Positions 17,606 to 26,888 of a stretch of DNA of 64,000 nt are shown one piece after another. The position numbers and the translations under genes were made by a program. The notes beneath the pieces are model-generated. The model was not told the origin of the DNA, did no database searches, and saw only the letters and a list, made by a program, of their open reading frames with translations. Within the stretch, counting starts at the first letter, position 1. Each line of letters starts with the position of its first letter. This stretch comes from Candidatus Bathyarchaeota archaeon A05DMB-2. GTDB lineage: Archaea > Thermoproteota > Bathyarchaeia > Bathyarchaeales > Bathycorpusculaceae. Location: the NCBI GenBank assembly GCA_018475625.1, contig JAAKEZ010000012.1, positions 1 through 64,000 of the forward strand, in the 5' to 3' direction.

Positions 17606-18970
17606 GTGCTGTTTAGTGGCGGCAAATGGCAGACTCTGAGGAGCATGGTCGTAAATCATTCTCCGCTTATTGGAATTCTGCTGGGCTCAGCGTTGCTATC
17701 GATTTCTCTGGGACCTTACTCCAGCTGGGATTCGCTGACGGAATTCGCCGCAGCCTCGGGCGTGGTCAAGTGGGGCTTCCCATATCTCACTTATGGAAAT
17801 TTGATTAACATGCAGCCGTTCGGGTTTTACGTTGACGCTGTTTTCTTGAAGATTTTTGGCGTGTCATACGAAACAGCGGTGGCGGTGACGACCATGTTTG
17901 CGGTTGGATGCGTTTTTCTCACCTACAAGATAGGCGACGTGCTTTATGGACGACGCACCGGGTTGTTTGCGGCTGCGCTGTTTGCTCTTACTCCATGGCA
18001 CGTGATAATGTCGCGAGTTTTTCTTATAGATGTGCAGTGCCTCTTCTTCAGCCTGCTTTATCTGCTCGTGGGAATTTGGGCAATACGTAGAGATTCTAAC
18101 AAACTCTTTTTTGCTGCTGGCGTCATTTTCGGGCTTGCACTTCTGACAAAACTTTTCGCCGTGTTCATGCTGATTCCCCTCGTTCTCTTCTACATTTACT
18201 CGAAACCGAAAAACCGAACTCGCGTTTTGACGGCGTTGCTTCTCTTCATTTTGCCTGCCGCCTTTATCCAGTATTTGTGGTATGAACCAATCTCAGGACG
18301 CAAATTAATTTCTCTGCTTAACCACGACGATTTCGGCTCATTCCTACCCATCGGATTTGTTCCCTCACCCACCTTTAGTTTGAATTTTCTCAGCGAATCC
18401 TTAGGCATCTTCTTCATCTTGGGATTTTTCTTCTCATTAGCGCTCTCGTTCTTGCAGAAAAAACATTTTTCGAAGACTTGGGTTTTTGACAGCGCCTTTT
18501 TCGCCTCCATTGTAGGAGTTGTTGGCTTTAACACTTATCTGGTTCTAGGCAATAATCTGCTGGTGCCATACGTTAACTCGATAAAATACGATTACCTCAC
18601 TTTGCCTTTGTTCTGCCTAATCGCGGCTTCCTCCGCCAAGAAATGCTCTCTGTTGTCGCGGCAGAAAGTCCCCGGAGCAAAACGGCGTGAACTGGTATTG
18701 TTTTTCGCCGCAATAGGTCCTTACCTGCTTTTGATGTCGATGATTTTCAACTTTATGACAATAGTTGTGACGTCAGGATACGAGTGGCTGTCTTTCGATG
18801 TACCTGGCGGACTAAGCTATTCATTCGACAAACTTTCCCCGGTTCTAAACAGCAGCCACATTTGGACAGTTCAGTTTTCAGCGTTCCTGTTAATTCAGTT
18901 TAGTCTTCTGTGGGCTAACCGAGGCAGATTAGAAGCGCTATTTGCATCGCCTAAAAGCATAGTGAATTAA
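17606..18970 (+). CDS. membrane glycosyltransferase, GT39/ArnT-like
   Basis: 454 residues with about eleven predicted transmembrane helices. The first extracellular loop has the acidic pair in WDSLTEFAAAS and the segment YLTYGNLINMQPFGFYVDAVFLKIFG, matching the lipid-phosphate-dependent GT-C layout (PMT/ArnT-type). GRRTGLFAAALFALTPWHVIMSR is the typical third-helix region. It would move sugars from dolichyl-phosphate carriers onto proteins or lipids outside the membrane; acceptor and sugar are unknown. The GTG at 17606 gives the longest frame; an ATG at 17645 is a reasonable alternative because the first helix starts after it. Confidence 0.8.
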   Translation: MLFSGGKWQTLRSMVVNHSPLIGILLGSALLSISLGPYSSWDSLTEFAAASGVVKWGFPYLTYGNLINMQPFGFYVDAVFLKIFGVSYETAVAVTTMFAVGCVFLTYKIGDVLYGRRTGLFAAALFALTPWHVIMSRVFLIDVQCLFFSLLYLLVGIWAIRRDSNKLFFAAGVIFGLALLTKLFAVFMLIPLVLFYIYSKPKNRTRVLTALLLFILPAAFIQYLWYEPISGRKLISLLNHDDFGSFLPIGFVPSPTFSLNFLSESLGIFFILGFFFSLALSFLQKKHFSKTWVFDSAFFASIVGVVGFNTYLVLGNNLLVPYVNSIKYDYLTLPLFCLIAASSAKKCSLLSRQKVPGAKRRELVLFFAAIGPYLLLMSMIFNFMTIVVTSGYEWLSFDVPGGLSYSFDKLSPVLNSSHIWTVQFSAFLLIQFSLLWANRGRLEALFASPKSIVN

Positions 18971-19080
18971 TCAAACTACTGAGCGACGAACTCACGGGCG
19001 TTTAACTTGGTTGATTACCTTCAAAAATATAAAGGTAGACTGCACCATACTATCAAGGCAGTTCAGAGGCTTCCTCACTC

Positions 19081-20691
19081 ATGAACAAGGAAATTAAATA
19101 TGTGCTAATTGCAGCCTTAGCTTTCCTGCTTCTGGCAACGACATATCAGTTTCCCAGCGCTACAGCTCAAGCAGACTTTTGGATTGACCGCGCACCTATG
19201 CCGACTGCCCGAGCAGGACTTGGTGTAGCGGTTGTAAGCGGAAAGATATACGCAATTGGAGGCTTAAACAATAACACCTACCTCAACGTCAACGAAGAAT
19301 ACGACCCAGCCACAAACACGTGGGCAACTAAGGCGCCTATGCCAACTGCTCGAAGCGGTTTCGCCGTAGCAGTCTATGACAGGAAAATCTACGTGATAGG
19401 TGGCACAACAGGAGACAGCAACTCCAGCTCCTCGGGATTCACGGGAGCAGTCGAAGTTTATGACCCCCAAACTAACACGTGGAAAACTAAGACGTCGATG
19501 CCCACGCCTAGGGCAGACCTTTCCGCAGAGGTTGTGGATGGAAAAATCTACCTTATAGGCGGAAAAAAATACTTGGCCTTCGACCCCTACTACACGGAAA
19601 GTGACGCCAACGAGGTTTACGACCCAGTCACAGACTCTTGGACTAACAAAACCGCGTTGCCGACCGCCACCTTCGGTTACGCCTCCGCAGTGGTCGACAA
19701 CAAAATATACATCATCGGAGGCGGGACACAATTCTGGCAGAAATTCGACTTAACCTATGTAAACGCCAACCAAGTTTACGATCCCGCAAACGACAAGTGG
19801 AGCAACGCAGACACGTTCAGCCCCCCTGGCAGCTACATGGCTGCCGCGGCAACCAGCGGCATCGACGCGCCCAAGAGAATTTATGTCGTAGGAGGATTTG
19901 TCTTATCAGACTACAGCAACACCACCCACGTGTATGACGCAGGACGCAACACTTGGGGCACCAGCACGCCCATGCCGACCCCCCGCATTTATCTTGGCTT
20001 GGTCGCCGTGAACGATTTATTATACGCTATAGGCGGGTTTTATAATAATACGTGGCTAAACATAAACGAGCAGTACACGCCGCCTGGATACGGAACCGTG
20101 CCACCAGAGTTGCATGTGCTGTCTCCGGAAAATAAAACACACAGCTCGGTTCAATTGGTTTTCACCACAAACAAGGCAACAGATTGGATGGGCTACAGCT
20201 TAGACAACAACGCAAACGTAACGATTACGGGCAACGTGACTTTGGCGGGGCTGTCTCAAGGCGCTCACACCATAACCGTCTACGCCAACGACTCCCGCGG
20301 GAACGTCGGTAAGTCTGACGCTGTCCAATTTTCTGTGGACTCCATGCCCCCTAACATTCTAATTCTGTTTCCAGAGAACAAAACCTACGACACAACCGAC
20401 ATCAAATCAGTTTTCACCGTGGACGAGCCCGTGAAGTGGATAGCGTACAGCTTAGATGGAAAAGAAAAAGTAAACGTCACCGGAAACATAACCTTGCCTG
20501 CACTGTCTGAGGGCTCACACAGCCTGACGTTTTTCGCTGAAGATAACTATGGAAACATCGGGGCATCCGAAACAGTCTACTTTACCATACAGCTCTTCCC
20601 AACAGTCCTCGTGATAGCCATAATTACCACAGTTGTCATTGCGTCTACGGCGAGCTACCTGTTCCTGAAGCATAGAAGAAAAATAGTTTAG
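19081..20691 (+). CDS. exported kelch-repeat protein with C-terminal membrane anchor
   Basis: A signal peptide (residues 1-28, ending SATAQA) is followed by about six kelch blades with repeated units of the form MPTARAGLGVAVVSGKIYAIGG and YDPATNTW (about 35-335). After that come two Ig-like domains in tandem (about 340-420 and 425-505), each with the SPENKT/FPENKT start and TGNVTL/TGNITL core. A C-terminal transmembrane helix (about 510-530) ends in a basic KHRRK tail. The protein should sit outside the cell with the propeller exposed, probably for binding. A TATA-like ATATAAAGG lies at about 19026-19034. Confidence 0.88.
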   Translation: MNKEIKYVLIAALAFLLLATTYQFPSATAQADFWIDRAPMPTARAGLGVAVVSGKIYAIGGLNNNTYLNVNEEYDPATNTWATKAPMPTARSGFAVAVYDRKIYVIGGTTGDSNSSSSGFTGAVEVYDPQTNTWKTKTSMPTPRADLSAEVVDGKIYLIGGKKYLAFDPYYTESDANEVYDPVTDSWTNKTALPTATFGYASAVVDNKIYIIGGGTQFWQKFDLTYVNANQVYDPANDKWSNADTFSPPGSYMAAAATSGIDAPKRIYVVGGFVLSDYSNTTHVYDAGRNTWGTSTPMPTPRIYLGLVAVNDLLYAIGGFYNNTWLNINEQYTPPGYGTVPPELHVLSPENKTHSSVQLVFTTNKATDWMGYSLDNNANVTITGNVTLAGLSQGAHTITVYANDSRGNVGKSDAVQFSVDSMPPNILILFPENKTYDTTDIKSVFTVDEPVKWIAYSLDGKEKVNVTGNITLPALSEGSHSLTFFAEDNYGNIGASETVYFTIQLFPTVLVIAIITTVVIASTASYLFLKHRRKIV

Positions 20692-20716
20692 GAAAACGCG
20701 GTTATCTTTCCGACTT

Positions 20717-21316
20717 TTAACCGAGTGAAGGCGTTCTTTCTCTTTTAGGCATTATTATCGCTTGACTTTGAGTTCCATAAATGACGCTTTTTCCTTCGAG
20801 AAACAATTTGCCCACGAGCGCGCAGGTCACGGCGTCAAGCTCATGTTCGCTCATTTGACTGGTTAGCCCTTTTAAGCCTGCTTTTTCCAAGCCCTCTTTC
20901 AGCTTGTCGAGTCCACGCTGCTTTCTAGGAATCCCTAGAATGTCTTGGGCTCCTCCAGGATAAACCTCGATCACCGTGAAGCCCCTTTTCTCAAGGGTTT
21001 CTCTCAGCCTTATGCCTCGCTCGGTTAGTTTCCTCATGGGACCCAGCGTTATCGGGAAAAACTTTATCCCTCGTCGCAAAAGCTCCCTGTCGCATTCTCT
21101 CAAGTGAATGCTTGTCCGTTCCTCCATTGACTTTCTTCCTGGCGGAAGACTTAAGGGCGCGTCGATGGCGACTACACGGGGTTTGGTAGCTTCGATTGCT
21201 TGCAATATTTCTTGGTCTGTGTAGATGAGCAAGGTCTCCGCTGTTATGCCGTTGAGGATGCAGAATCCTGTGGGTCTTTTTTCGACCCCTGCCAAATCCA
21301 AGCCAATTATGGGCAT
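20717..21316 (-). CDS. DUF429 family protein, RNase H-like fold
   Basis: 199 residues. The N-terminal IIGLDLAGVEKRPTGF has the first acidic residue of an RNase H-like fold, with a second strand VVAIDAPLSLPPG and, near the C-terminus, SEHELDAVTCALVGKLF providing further acidic residues (Glu/Asp). These are the hallmark segments of DUF429. The fold suggests a nuclease, but activity of the family is not established to my knowledge. It lies upstream of nothing on its own strand; THEP1 is 190 bp away on the same strand. Confidence 0.88.
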   Translation of the reverse strand: MPIIGLDLAGVEKRPTGFCILNGITAETLLIYTDQEILQAIEATKPRVVAIDAPLSLPPGRKSMEERTSIHLRECDRELLRRGIKFFPITLGPMRKLTERGIRLRETLEKRGFTVIEVYPGGAQDILGIPRKQRGLDKLKEGLEKAGLKGLTSQMSEHELDAVTCALVGKLFLEGKSVIYGTQSQAIIMPKRERTPSLG

Positions 21317-21506
21317 GCCGTCTCAACTATTATTTATCTGCGACTGGTATTATAGTTCTTCCACAAACGTTTTTTCAGCATGATTTGCGCTGGTTTTGAT
21401 TTTCACCAGTGTTTGTGTGGCGCTTCGGGGTATTTTGAACTGTGGCGAACCACGTGTAGAGATGAGGTTTTCCCAAAGAAAGCAAAAGGGCTGTGCTTGC
21501 TTCCTT

Positions 21507-22049
21507 TTATTTGAGAGATTCGGCTGTTTTTTCAGTGATTGTTTTAGGCAGTTCATCTCTGTTTTCATATGTGACCTTAAATATCTCTGAGTCTTCGCGA
21601 TTTTTTGCTTCGCTTATCAGCTTGTCCCTAGCTTTCCAGTGGATGATGGCCAAGACAGATTTGCGGCTGTTTAGGGCTTTCTGCGTGGCTTCCTTGAACT
21701 TTTCTGAGAACAGTTCCATGGGGCCAATTTCGTCTATGGCTGTGATGTCGCATTTTTCCACAGCGTTCGTAACCGCCTTCGCGCCGACTGCGTTGAGGTC
21801 TTCCATGTTCACGCGGTATTTGCCGACCCGTGGACCCGTTTTTTGGTTGATGTGTGCTAGCCAGCCGCGCCCCCCGCTGTTCAGGTCCAGAATTTCGAAG
21901 CCTACTCGCGTTCCACTTTCTCGCACTTCACGGCTTATCATGCCGCCTACACTGTACCCTTTCTCTTTCAGCGCGTTAACTGCCTTCGCTAAGACGGTGG
22001 TTTTCCCCACGCCAGGATTGCCTGTCAAGAGCAGCACACGCTTCCGCAA
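21507..22049 (-). CDS. THEP1-type nucleoside-triphosphatase
   Basis: 180 residues. Walker A is GNPGVGKT (10-17), the strand YSVGGMISREVRESGTRVGFEILDL follows, and Walker B plus catalytic Glu lie in ITAIDEIGPMEL. This is the conserved archaeal NTPase family (THEP1) that hydrolyses NTPs in vitro; its cellular role is unknown. It is divergent from trm1, with about 80 bp holding both promoters. Confidence 0.93.
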   Translation of the reverse strand: MRKRVLLLTGNPGVGKTTVLAKAVNALKEKGYSVGGMISREVRESGTRVGFEILDLNSGGRGWLAHINQKTGPRVGKYRVNMEDLNAVGAKAVTNAVEKCDITAIDEIGPMELFSEKFKEATQKALNSRKSVLAIIHWKARDKLISEAKNREDSEIFKVTYENRDELPKTITEKTAESLK

Positions 22050-22129
22050 ACCAATTGCACCTGATAGACCAGAAGTCTAATATGTCCATAAATTTCTTCT
22101 CTCTAACTCAGCGATAGAAAGGCACAACC

Positions 22130-23344
22130 ATGGCGGAACCAGAATTCAAACCGGATTATCCAACGGAAATAGTGACGGAAGGTAAGGTGCACGTTTTAGT
22201 GCCGCGGCTCGAGGCGTACAGGAAGGAGCCTTCTGACTATGCACCGTCTAAAGCACCCGTGTTCTACAACCCTGTCATGGAGCTGAACCGCGACTTGGCT
22301 GTTTTGGCGTTTCAGGCTTATCAGCGCAGGGTGAACCGCGACATTGTCATCTGCGAACCCTTAACCAGCAGTGGCATTAGAGCCGTCCGCCTAGCCACCG
22401 AAGTCCACGGCGTCAAGCAAGTGGTGGCAGCCGACATCAACGAACGCGCCTACCAGCTCGCAAAACACAACATACGCTTAAACGGGGTTGAGGAACGCGT
22501 GGTGTTGGAGCACATGGACGCCAACTGCCTCCTAAGCTGCCACGGCGCCCCCCACCAGCGATTCGATGCGGTGGATGTTGACCCGTTCGGTTCGCCCGTG
22601 CCCTTCTTGGACTCGGCAGTCCGCGCTCTGCGAAACAACGGTATTTTGGCTGCAACCGCAACCGACATGGCGCCGCTGTGCGGAGTACACCCAAAAGCTT
22701 GCGTTCGCAAGTATGGCGGAAAACCGTTGCGCACCGAGTACTGTCATGAACTCGCGGTTAGGCTGTTGGCTGGATGTGTCGTGGCGACTGCGGCGCGGCA
22801 GGATATTGGCGCACGCTTCTTGTTCAGTCACTGCAGCAACCATTATATTCGAGTCTACGCGGAAATCAGCTACGGCGCGAAAAAAGCCGACGACAGCCTG
22901 AAACAGACGGGTTTCGTGTTGCATTGCTTCAACTGTCTGCATCGAGAAACCGCACGGAACACCTTCGTAACAGCGAAGTGCCCTGAATGCGGCGCCGCTA
23001 TGGATTGGGCGGGACCACTGTGGCTGGGAAAAATCTTCGACGCAGAGTTTTGCGAGTCGGTGGCGGAGGAAAACAGGCGGGTGGCGTTGCGGAACGGTGC
23101 CCGAATCGCCAACCTCTTAGCTTTAGCCAGTGACGAGGCTAAAGCGCCTCCCACATACTACGTACTCGACAAAGTCAGCAACAAACTTGGGTTGCCCGTG
23201 TCTTCCGTGGCTGAGATGCTCAGAAGCCTGCGCGATAACGGTTTCAAGGCTGCCCCCACACATTTCAATTCTCGCGGCATCAGAACCGACGCGCCCGCCC
23301 TGTTCATGCAGAATCTGCTAAGGAAAACAGTAGCCAACACCTAA
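22130..23344 (+). CDS. trm1: tRNA (guanine-26-N2) dimethyltransferase
   Basis: Methylates G26 of tRNA using SAM. The N-terminal segment has VTEGKVHVLVPR and the VFYNPVMELNRDLAVL block. The Rossmann core has EPLTSSGIRAVRLA and the catalytic motif DVDPFGS (residues 149-155), followed by ATDMAPLCG. The C-terminal part has cysteine pairs CFNCLHRE and CPECG forming the zinc site. 404 residues is a normal length. The tRNA-Trp and tRNA-Ala genes in this window both have G at position 26, a fitting substrate. Confidence 0.96.
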   Translation: MAEPEFKPDYPTEIVTEGKVHVLVPRLEAYRKEPSDYAPSKAPVFYNPVMELNRDLAVLAFQAYQRRVNRDIVICEPLTSSGIRAVRLATEVHGVKQVVAADINERAYQLAKHNIRLNGVEERVVLEHMDANCLLSCHGAPHQRFDAVDVDPFGSPVPFLDSAVRALRNNGILAATATDMAPLCGVHPKACVRKYGGKPLRTEYCHELAVRLLAGCVVATAARQDIGARFLFSHCSNHYIRVYAEISYGAKKADDSLKQTGFVLHCFNCLHRETARNTFVTAKCPECGAAMDWAGPLWLGKIFDAEFCESVAEENRRVALRNGARIANLLALASDEAKAPPTYYVLDKVSNKLGLPVSSVAEMLRSLRDNGFKAAPTHFNSRGIRTDAPALFMQNLLRKTVANT

Positions 23345-23449
23345 CTTCTTCCAAGCCATGCTCAAGCCGGCTGTTCTGCTCGGGAACACTTTTGTTCTTC
23401 AGGGAGAATTATTAGGCTCATCTGCATATGTTGAGGGCGGTGATAAACC

Positions 23450-24235
23450 GTGAAAATTGAAAAAAAGCTGATAGCATTCAGCATCCTCGCCATAACAATT
23501 GGAACAGCATCAATCGTACCCTTAGCGTTCTTTATGTCTCCAGCTAAAGCTCAAACAACCGATGACATACCCTGGTTTAACGTTGATGTAGTTTACGCTT
23601 CATGGAACGCAACTAGCAAAGACGACGCAAGTGGATACATCGACGGAATTGGACCTATTTATGACTCGATATCTTACAGCTCAACATATTTAGTAGTACT
23701 CAACTATTCTGTTAATCCTGCCGCAATAGATGTCCTTGATAATGCTAGAGTAGAATACTATCAACTGCAAGTCTATTCAGACATAGGACAGATTGAAAAT
23801 GTGACAATATTCTTTGGTGCCAACTGCAAGGACGACATTGATCCAACGCCTTCCTTCCACTTTGTGCGTCCAGGCTGGTTTAACACAACCACAAGCGGCG
23901 GTGGCACGTTCATAAGGAAATTCAACGGAACCTTGGTCAGTAGTTTAGCTAATGGCTTAGGTTTAACTGGCACAAGCGGCGGCTACTCAAGCAATTCCTT
24001 TAAAAATACCACATTGCCTCAGGAATTCCTGAGCATTCAAAATGCCGACAAATTATACATTGACGTACGCAGACTCGGCTACATCACATTCGACGGCAAC
24101 TCCACCATAATAACACTTGCAAGCAACGAAGTTATTCAACACATAGAGTTGACTAAGAGCGGCGATCAATTCGTCTATGGCACGTTACCTCAAAGTCTAT
24201 CTCAAGTTCCAACCGTCCCACAGCAGAAGCCTTAG
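23450..24235 (+). CDS. secreted protein of unknown function
   Basis: 261 residues with a clear signal peptide (about 1-35, IAFSILAITIGTASIVPLAFF ending SPAKAQ). The mature part is beta-rich, with YVVLNYSVNPAAIDVLDNARVEYY-like strands, several NxS/T sites and a final proline/glutamine tail without a membrane anchor. GTG start. I do not recognise the domain. The next gene, a membrane-bound winged-helix protein, begins 12 bp after its stop, suggesting the two work together as a secreted ligand or sensor and a membrane transcription factor. Confidence 0.68.
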   Translation: MKIEKKLIAFSILAITIGTASIVPLAFFMSPAKAQTTDDIPWFNVDVVYASWNATSKDDASGYIDGIGPIYDSISYSSTYLVVLNYSVNPAAIDVLDNARVEYYQLQVYSDIGQIENVTIFFGANCKDDIDPTPSFHFVRPGWFNTTTSGGGTFIRKFNGTLVSSLANGLGLTGTSGGYSSNSFKNTTLPQEFLSIQNADKLYIDVRRLGYITFDGNSTIITLASNEVIQHIELTKSGDQFVYGTLPQSLSQVPTVPQQKP

Positions 24236-24246
24236 GTGCAACAAAC

Positions 24247-24708
24247 GTGGCTAACGAGGAGCTTGAAGGAAACACACTAAACGTTTACGCATACATTGTT
24301 CATAAAGGCAAGCCAGTCGGCACCAGAGACGTCACAAGAGGCGCAAACCTTAGCAGCCCTAGCGTGGCGCACAGGCACTTGCAGAAACTCGAAGACCTTG
24401 GCTTAATCGAGAGAAACCAGTACGGAGATTATGTGCTGAAAGAAAAGACAAGCGTCAGCGGGCACATATGGGTTGGCAAAAACCTTGTGCCGAGGCTGAT
24501 GTTCTATTCCTTCTTTTTTATGGGCGCCTTCAGCGCAGAAATCGCTCTTATCTTGCTCTCCTGCGTTGTCGGCAGCGTAGCTATCGATGCGAGTTTTCTT
24601 TTTTTGACAGGAATGACGTTGGTGGCTATGATTCTTTTCCTCGTTGAAGGGACGCAGTTGCGCAGGAAAATAAATCCCAAAACCCGCGCGGATAACCCTG
24701 AAAAATAA
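24247..24708 (+). CDS. membrane-anchored winged-helix transcriptional regulator
   Basis: 153 residues. The first 70 form a winged helix-turn-helix: TLNVYAYIVHKGKPVGTRDVTRGANLSSPSVAHRHLQKLEDLGLIERN, with a short wing. Two transmembrane helices follow (about 80-105 and 110-135) with a basic C-terminal tail. The layout is that of a one-component regulator tethered to the membrane. GTG start at 24247, 12 bp after the secreted protein gene, so probably cotranscribed with it. Confidence 0.8.
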   Translation: MANEELEGNTLNVYAYIVHKGKPVGTRDVTRGANLSSPSVAHRHLQKLEDLGLIERNQYGDYVLKEKTSVSGHIWVGKNLVPRLMFYSFFFMGAFSAEIALILLSCVVGSVAIDASFLFLTGMTLVAMILFLVEGTQLRRKINPKTRADNPEK

Positions 24709-24777
24709 CCCTCTGGCATAAGGCCATAAAAGTTTAAGAGCAGAAGCCATGTAGTCTAAAGCAAAGAGTTGTCACTC

Positions 24778-25590
24778 ATGAACGACAAGATTGCAGTAGT
24801 AGGCGCGGGAATGATGGGCGGAGCCATAATCAAAAGCCTCATCAAAAGTGGATACAAGGGCAAAATCACCGCGGTCGACATTCAGCCCGAAAGGCTACAA
24901 GAGCAAGAAAAGCTTGGCGTAGCCGTGACCACGGACCCGCGGAAAGCCGCCGGCGACTCCGACATCATCTTCATTGTCGTCAAACCCAACGATATGGAAA
25001 AAGTCCTGAAAAACATCAACCACGAGACCAAAGGCAAGCTGGTAATCTCCGTAGCTGCAACCGTCCCGCTCAAATTCGTGAAAAAATTCATACCCGAAGC
25101 CAAAGCCGTCCGAATCATGCCCAACGTTGGTGCACTGGTGCAAGCGTCTTACACGGCGTATTCATGCGACCCGAACGTAACCGCTAAGGACAAGGAGAAA
25201 GTTAAGGCTTTGCTGAACATGATGGGCATATGCGAGGAAGTTGACGAGAAGTATATGGACGCTATAACTGCCCTGAGCGGTAGCGGGCCTGGATACCTCT
25301 CCATAATAATCGAAGCCCTCATGTACGCGGGACTAAAAGTTGGCTTACCCAGAAACATCGCCCTGTCCAGCTCAGCGCAGACCGTCCTCGGAACTGGAAA
25401 ACTCGTCATCGAGCTACAGGAGCACCCAGCCAAGATAAAAGACATGGTTACCACGCCGGGTGGAACAACAATCGAAGCCATATACGAGCTTGAAGGTAGT
25501 CAAATCAGGCAGTCGCTCATGCGTGCCGTCGAAGAAGCAGCCAAAAAAAGCCAACAAATCCGCGAAAAGCTTGGCTTCAACGCAGAATAG
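24778..25590 (+). CDS. proC: pyrroline-5-carboxylate reductase
   Basis: Last step of proline synthesis, reducing pyrroline-5-carboxylate with NAD(P)H. The Rossmann motif VGAGMMGGAI is at residues 6-15, with VDIQPER after the second strand and VVKPNDM. The C-terminal dimer and substrate domain has ALSGSGPGYLSIIIEAL and MVTTPGGTTIEAIYELE. 270 residues. A TTG three codons upstream (24769) is possible, but the ATG fits family starts better. The HAD gene follows closely. Confidence 0.95.
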   Translation: MNDKIAVVGAGMMGGAIIKSLIKSGYKGKITAVDIQPERLQEQEKLGVAVTTDPRKAAGDSDIIFIVVKPNDMEKVLKNINHETKGKLVISVAATVPLKFVKKFIPEAKAVRIMPNVGALVQASYTAYSCDPNVTAKDKEKVKALLNMMGICEEVDEKYMDAITALSGSGPGYLSIIIEALMYAGLKVGLPRNIALSSSAQTVLGTGKLVIELQEHPAKIKDMVTTPGGTTIEAIYELEGSQIRQSLMRAVEEAAKKSQQIREKLGFNAE

Positions 25591-25606
25591 TGCAGGCTTC
25601 GCCGAA

Positions 25607-26266
25607 ATGTTCGAAACGGTCATTTTCGACTGGGACGGAACCCTCGCCGACACTAGGCTAGCAGTCGTGGCGTCGTTCCAGAAAGCCCTCAAAGAAATCA
25701 ACTGCAACATAAGCGACGAGTTCATCGAGCGCCGCATCGGAACAGGCTCAGCAGAAACCTTCAGAGAAATCCTGCGCTCCACAAAAACACCTTTCGACGA
25801 GGCGTTAATCAAGCGTCTCGTGGAGAGGAAGATTCAAACCGAAATTGAACTCGCCAGTTGGGTCAAACTGTTCCCGGGCGCACTGGCGCTTCTGGAGGCG
25901 TTGCAGGGAAAGATCAGGCTGGGCTTGGCTTCCATGAACAACCGCCGCGTCATCACCCACCTTCTTAACCAGATGAGCATTCGCAGTTATTTTGACGCTG
26001 TGCTCACAGCCGACGACATTGCCCATTCAAAGCCTAACCCTGAAATCTTTCTGAAGTGCGCATCCCAGCTTAAGAGTGCGCCGGACAAGTGCGTGGTCGT
26101 GGAGGACTCGATTTTCGGTGTGAACGCCGCCAAAGCTGCAGGAATGAAGTGCATCGCAGTGCTGACGGGTGTCTACGGTGAAGCAGAGTTGGAGAAGGAG
26201 AAGCCCGACTTAATCGTGAAGTCGTTAACGGAGAAAAGCCGCATCATCAGCTTTGTTCTCGCTTAG
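25607..26266 (+). CDS. HAD family hydrolase (phosphoglycolate phosphatase-like)
   Basis: 219 residues. Motif I DWDGT has nucleophile Asp8 and Asp10, motif II is in LGLASMNN, the conserved Lys is in HSKPNPEIF, and the acidic motif is VVEDSIFG. A helical C1 cap lies between motifs I and II. Substrate is unknown; small phosphate esters are typical. The frame is open upstream into proC, but the ATG at 25607 starts the domain at MFETVIFDWDGT. Starts 16 bp after proC, likely the same transcript. Confidence 0.9.
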   Translation: MFETVIFDWDGTLADTRLAVVASFQKALKEINCNISDEFIERRIGTGSAETFREILRSTKTPFDEALIKRLVERKIQTEIELASWVKLFPGALALLEALQGKIRLGLASMNNRRVITHLLNQMSIRSYFDAVLTADDIAHSKPNPEIFLKCASQLKSAPDKCVVVEDSIFGVNAAKAAGMKCIAVLTGVYGEAELEKEKPDLIVKSLTEKSRIISFVLA

Positions 26267-26356
26267 TCCGAAATTAACGCTGTTGCTGTGCCCGTACAGT
26301 CACATAGTTTTAAAAATTTTCCTCAACACAAAGAGTCTTGTTCCAAAATATCAGAG

Positions 26357-26635
26357 ATGAAAAGAGACATGTTGAAGGAAATACTTAAAGTGAAGGGGGC
26401 AGTCCCGCAGGTTTTCCAAGTGCTGCTGTTAGGCAACGACGCAAGTCAAGACGTTGAAGTTGAGGAAAACGAGCAAGTTGACTTCCTGCGAATCCAGGAG
26501 CACCTAAACCGGGGCGGTTCGGTCTTTATCACCAGCAAACGTTCGCAAAAGATTGCGCCGCCCAAACCGCAGAAGGCGCCGCGAAAAAATAGGGGTACAG
26601 TGAAGGCTACCGCCTTTTATTTTGACCATATATAA
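26357..26635 (+). CDS. small hypothetical protein
   Basis: 92 residues, not recognised. The N-terminal part MLKEILKVKGAVPQVFQVLLLG is helical and amphipathic; the middle is acidic (VEVEENEQVDFLRIQEHL); the C-terminal part is strongly basic and proline-rich (KRSQKIAPPKPQKAPRKNRG), followed by a hydrophobic end. This could bind nucleic acid. An AT-rich TATTA-type promoter (AGTTTTAAAAATTTT, about 26306-26320) lies about 40 bp before the ATG, which favours this start over the longer frame from 26288. Confidence 0.5.
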   Translation: MKRDMLKEILKVKGAVPQVFQVLLLGNDASQDVEVEENEQVDFLRIQEHLNRGGSVFITSKRSQKIAPPKPQKAPRKNRGTVKATAFYFDHI

Positions 26636-26648
26636 CGCTACCACTTAG

Positions 26649-26888
26649 TTACTTGCTTCTAGAAGATTCTTTCATAAAGGTTATCTGGGAATCTCCGTAA
26701 CCTCAACTGAGGGAAAGGAGACGCGAGAGGACGGACTGGTTTCTATCAGTCAAGCGACTTGTGAGCATGGAAAGCAGAGGCGGTACACGCAGACAAGGTT
26801 TGATGTGCTGAACGGTTTTGAAGTCGTCTTGACAAGGTGTATAAACTGCCACAAAATTCTCGCCATGGAAGTTAAGAAAATCAAGTAG
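26649..26888 (+). CDS. small zinc-site protein without a normal start codon
   Basis: The open frame runs from after a TAG at 26646 to a TAG at 26886-26888 and encodes a coding-like C-terminal half: TCEHGKQRRYTQTRFDV, then CINCHKILAMEV and a basic end. CxH and CxxCH could bind one zinc ion. There is no ATG, GTG or TTG before the cysteines; CTG at 26685 or 26736 are the only near-starts, the latter after a GGAAAGGAG. A TATA-like ATATATAACG sits at about 26628-26637. It may use a non-canonical start or be a gene that lost its start. The region 26889-27322 holds nothing I can support. Confidence 0.35.
   Translation, partial: LLASRRFFHKGYLGISVTSTEGKETREDGLVSISQATCEHGKQRRYTQTRFDVLNGFEVVLTRCINCHKILAMEVKKIK

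Noticed and set aside
21493-22080. Plus-strand ORF of 195 codons over THEP1
   Set aside because: The minus strand encodes a THEP1 NTPase with Walker motifs; the plus frame has no recognisable domain.
25460-25606. N-terminal extension of the HAD protein overlapping proC
   Set aside because: It would overlap proC by 130 bp with low-complexity Lys/Ser sequence; the HAD domain starts exactly at the ATG at 25607.
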